Assembly (NCBI RefSeq): GCF_021533215.1
Contig: NZ_JAJNKA010000003.1
Location: forward strand, 372,001 to 436,000
DNA length: 64,000 bases
Direction: 5' to 3'
DNA from: Portibacter lacus
Lineage (GTDB): Bacteria > Bacteroidota > Bacteroidia > Chitinophagales > Saprospiraceae
The notes beneath the pieces are model-generated. The model did no database searches. It saw only the letters and a list, made by a program, of their open reading frames with translations, and had not been told where the DNA came from. Both the position numbers and the translations under genes were made by a program. This document shows, piece after piece, positions 62,383-64,000 of this stretch; position 1 is the first letter of the stretch, and each line of letters begins with the position of its first letter.

Positions 62383-64000
62383 TCTCCCATTTTTCTTTAG
62401 GGCTAACGAAACTTAACGTGCCTTCCTTGTCTTCAGCCATTAATATCATCCCGTTAGATTCGATTCCCTTAATTTTTCTTGGTGCAAGATTAACCAATAC
62501 ACTTACTTCCTTTCCAGGTAGCTCTTCCGGCTTATAAAACTGAGCTATTCCTGAAACTACTGTTCTTTCTTCGAAGCCTAGATCTATTGTCAATTTCAAA
62601 AGCTTGTCCGCTTTCTTCACCTTCTCGGCTGTTTTTATTGTAGCCGTACGAATATCTAATTTCGTAAAATCATCAAAACTGATCGTTTCTTTCACTGGAG
62701 TTGCGATTTCCACCTTTTCTTCCACTTTTTCTGAAGCTTTCAATTTTTCTATCTGAGCATCGATTACATCATCTGGCATTCTCGAAAAGATATGACTAGC
62801 TTCTCCAATTTTGTGTCCTGCTTCGATCAAACTTTCATCTTCGCAAAGTTTATTAAGCATATCCAAATATCCTGACGCAGGATCTATTGCTGGAACGTTA
62901 AGCAACTCAGTAATTCTTGCTGAAGTAAACGGCATAAATGGCAGCGTTATCACTGATAATGCAGAAACATATTGTAGTGCCAAGTTCATCACCACTTTAA
63001 CAGTTTCTTCATCCTCTTTAATCAACTTCCATGGTTCGTTAAACTGCAGAATCTGATTTCCTCTTGATGAAATTTCCATTACTGTTTTCAAAGCTGAACG
63101 GAAATCAAATGTTCTGATGTATTCTGCGCAATCTTGGCACTTGTCATGAAGTTCTAGTAATTCAGAATCATGAAATCCCGGTTCGTCATCTTCACCTGAT
63201 ACCTCGATCATCAGATCCGCATCAAATTCAGGAACTACACCGTCGTAATATTTATTTGTAAGGACTACTACCCTATTTACAAAATTTGCTAAGTTATTGA
63301 CCAATTCATTGTTCACAGCATCTTGATACCCTTTCCAAGTAAACTCACTATCCTTGGTTTCAGGCATGTTCTTGATCATATAATATCTTAATTCATCTTC
63401 TTTACCAGGCAGGTCATCCAAGTATTCATTCACCCAAACTGCCCAATTCTTAGAAGTAGAAATCTTTCTTCCTTCTAGATTAACGAATTGATTCGCTGGT
63501 ACATTTACAGGGAGTATGTATTCTCCATGAGCCTTAAGAATTGCAGGGAAAATTAAGCAATGGAAAACGATATTATCCTTTCCGATGAAATGTATTAATG
63601 CAGTATCCTCATCCTTCCAATAAGGCTCCCAATCTTTATTATTATCCAGCGCCCATTGTTTAGTAGCGGAAATGTAGCCTATAGGCGCATCCATCCAAAC
63701 ATATAATTTCTTGCCTTCAGATCCTTCAATTTCTTGTGGCACATCTACTCCCCAGTCTAAATCTCTGGTCATCGATCTCTTCTGCAAGCCACCATCTAAC
63801 CAAGATTTACATTGACCTATAACGTGATTCTTCCAGTCTTCAGGATTATGCAATTCTACACCATCTACCTTTCCTGTCTCTATCCACTCCTTCAACCACG
63901 CTTCATATTTGTCTAATTGCAAATACCAGTGAGACGTCTTTTTCAAAATAGGAGTCGCATTGCTCAATGTAGAAATGGGATTAATTAACTCTGTAGGACT
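62363..64000 (-). CDS. metG: Methionyl-tRNA synthetase, N-terminal part outside the window
   Basis: The frame is open to the window edge; the 545 visible codons are the C-terminal part of a protein usually near 680-700 aa. The first visible residues SPTELINP match the region just after the zinc-binding knuckle. The KMSKS-type motif reads KISTS, seen in the context GRKISTSKNWAVWV. The anticodon-binding helical domain follows, and the last 100 residues are a tRNA-binding OB domain (FDDFTKLDIRTATIKTAEKV, VVSGIAQFY, RKIKGIESNGMILMA). A TTG at 63967 is not the true start. Its 3' end overlaps lnt. Confidence 0.95.
   Translation of the reverse strand, partial: SPTELINPISTLSNATPILKKTSHWYLQLDKYEAWLKEWIETGKVDGVELHNPEDWKNHVIGQCKSWLDGGLQKRSMTRDLDWGVDVPQEIEGSEGKKLYVWMDAPIGYISATKQWALDNNKDWEPYWKDEDTALIHFIGKDNIVFHCLIFPAILKAHGEYILPVNVPANQFVNLEGRKISTSKNWAVWVNEYLDDLPGKEDELRYYMIKNMPETKDSEFTWKGYQDAVNNELVNNLANFVNRVVVLTNKYYDGVVPEFDADLMIEVSGEDDEPGFHDSELLELHDKCQDCAEYIRTFDFRSALKTVMEISSRGNQILQFNEPWKLIKEDEETVKVVMNLALQYVSALSVITLPFMPFTSARITELLNVPAIDPASGYLDMLNKLCEDESLIEAGHKIGEASHIFSRMPDDVIDAQIEKLKASEKVEEKVEIATPVKETISFDDFTKLDIRTATIKTAEKVKKADKLLKLTIDLGFEERTVVSGIAQFYKPEELPGKEVSVLVNLAPRKIKGIESNGMILMAEDKEGTLSFVSPKEKWENGSVVR

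Noticed and set aside
1-64000. CRISPR array, insertion sequence, prophage or toxin-antitoxin/defence island
   Set aside because: I saw no regular spaced repeats, transposase or integrase motifs, terminal inverted repeats or recognisable defence genes in any strand.

Overview
This 64 kb window comes from an AT-rich (roughly 36-38% GC by eye) chromosome of a Bacteroidota bacterium, most likely a marine, gliding or surface-associated member near Saprospiria/Cytophagia. The phylum call rests on several signs: a porP-gldKLMN type IX secretion/gliding locus, proteins carrying type A and type B T9SS sorting domains, a SusC/SusD pair, a DAHP synthase-chorismate mutase fusion, a short cAMP-receptor-like regulator, and many start sites preceded by the Bacteroidota -7 promoter element TAnnTTTG. 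I see no tRNA or rRNA gene, insertion sequence, prophage or CRISPR array; this is ordinary chromosome with a few accessory patches.

Layout. 1-4 kb: a tight Phe/Tyr operon (prephenate dehydratase, aminotransferase, prephenate dehydrogenase, DAHP synthase-chorismate mutase). 4.4-10.9 kb: Crp-like regulator, small secreted protein, M4 protease with a T9SS tail, GT9 heptosyltransferase-like enzyme, prohibitin-like SPFH protein. 11.3-18.5 kb: lipoprotein, M16 protease with an overlapping ArnT-like glycosyltransferase, then a minus-strand run of CBS protein, RibD/DHFR-like reductase, hemerythrin, SMR (Gdx/SugE-type) exporter and a group II PLP decarboxylase. 18.7-27.3 kb: M1 peptidase, secreted protein of unknown role, and a 1639-aa T9SS type B surface protein made of three ~368-aa modules and six Ig-like repeats. 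27.4-35.6 kb: galE and cysQ diverge from a 46-bp gap, followed by glycosyltransferases, a thioredoxin-like lipoprotein, a beta-helix-like lipoprotein and a three-gene membrane glycosyltransferase operon. 36-41.7 kb: gldN, gldM, gldL, gldK, porP (minus strand, read porP to gldN). 41.9-49.5 kb: PhnP-like hydrolase with a 76-aa partner, barrel protein, lipoprotein, Ppx/GppA, a metal ABC permease fused to a DtxR-type sensor, rbfA and recG. 49.6-59 kb: sulfatase, barrel protein, SusC-SusD-lipoprotein operon and a di-heme c-type cytochrome. 59-64 kb: small bitopic coiled-coil protein, serA, apolipoprotein N-acyltransferase and a metG cut by the window edge.

Together the genes describe an envelope-centred organism. 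The PorP/GldKLMN core would export the M4 protease and the giant adhesin-like protein found in the same window. Lnt serves the many lipoproteins (GldK, SusD, sulfatase, thioredoxin-like and others). The glycosyltransferases plus galE supply surface glycans.

The most interesting leads are: (1) the permease-DtxR fusion without its own ATPase or binding protein; (2) four exported-protein genes whose -7 element lies so close to the start codon that the mRNAs should be nearly leaderless; (3) a GC-richer element with a perfect 10-bp inverted repeat after lnt; (4) a long structured leader before recG; (5) a decarboxylase-SMR exporter pair; (6) a repeated TTAACACT(ATA) motif around the cytochrome and susC genes. 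I did not find a clear-cut new defence or mobile system.
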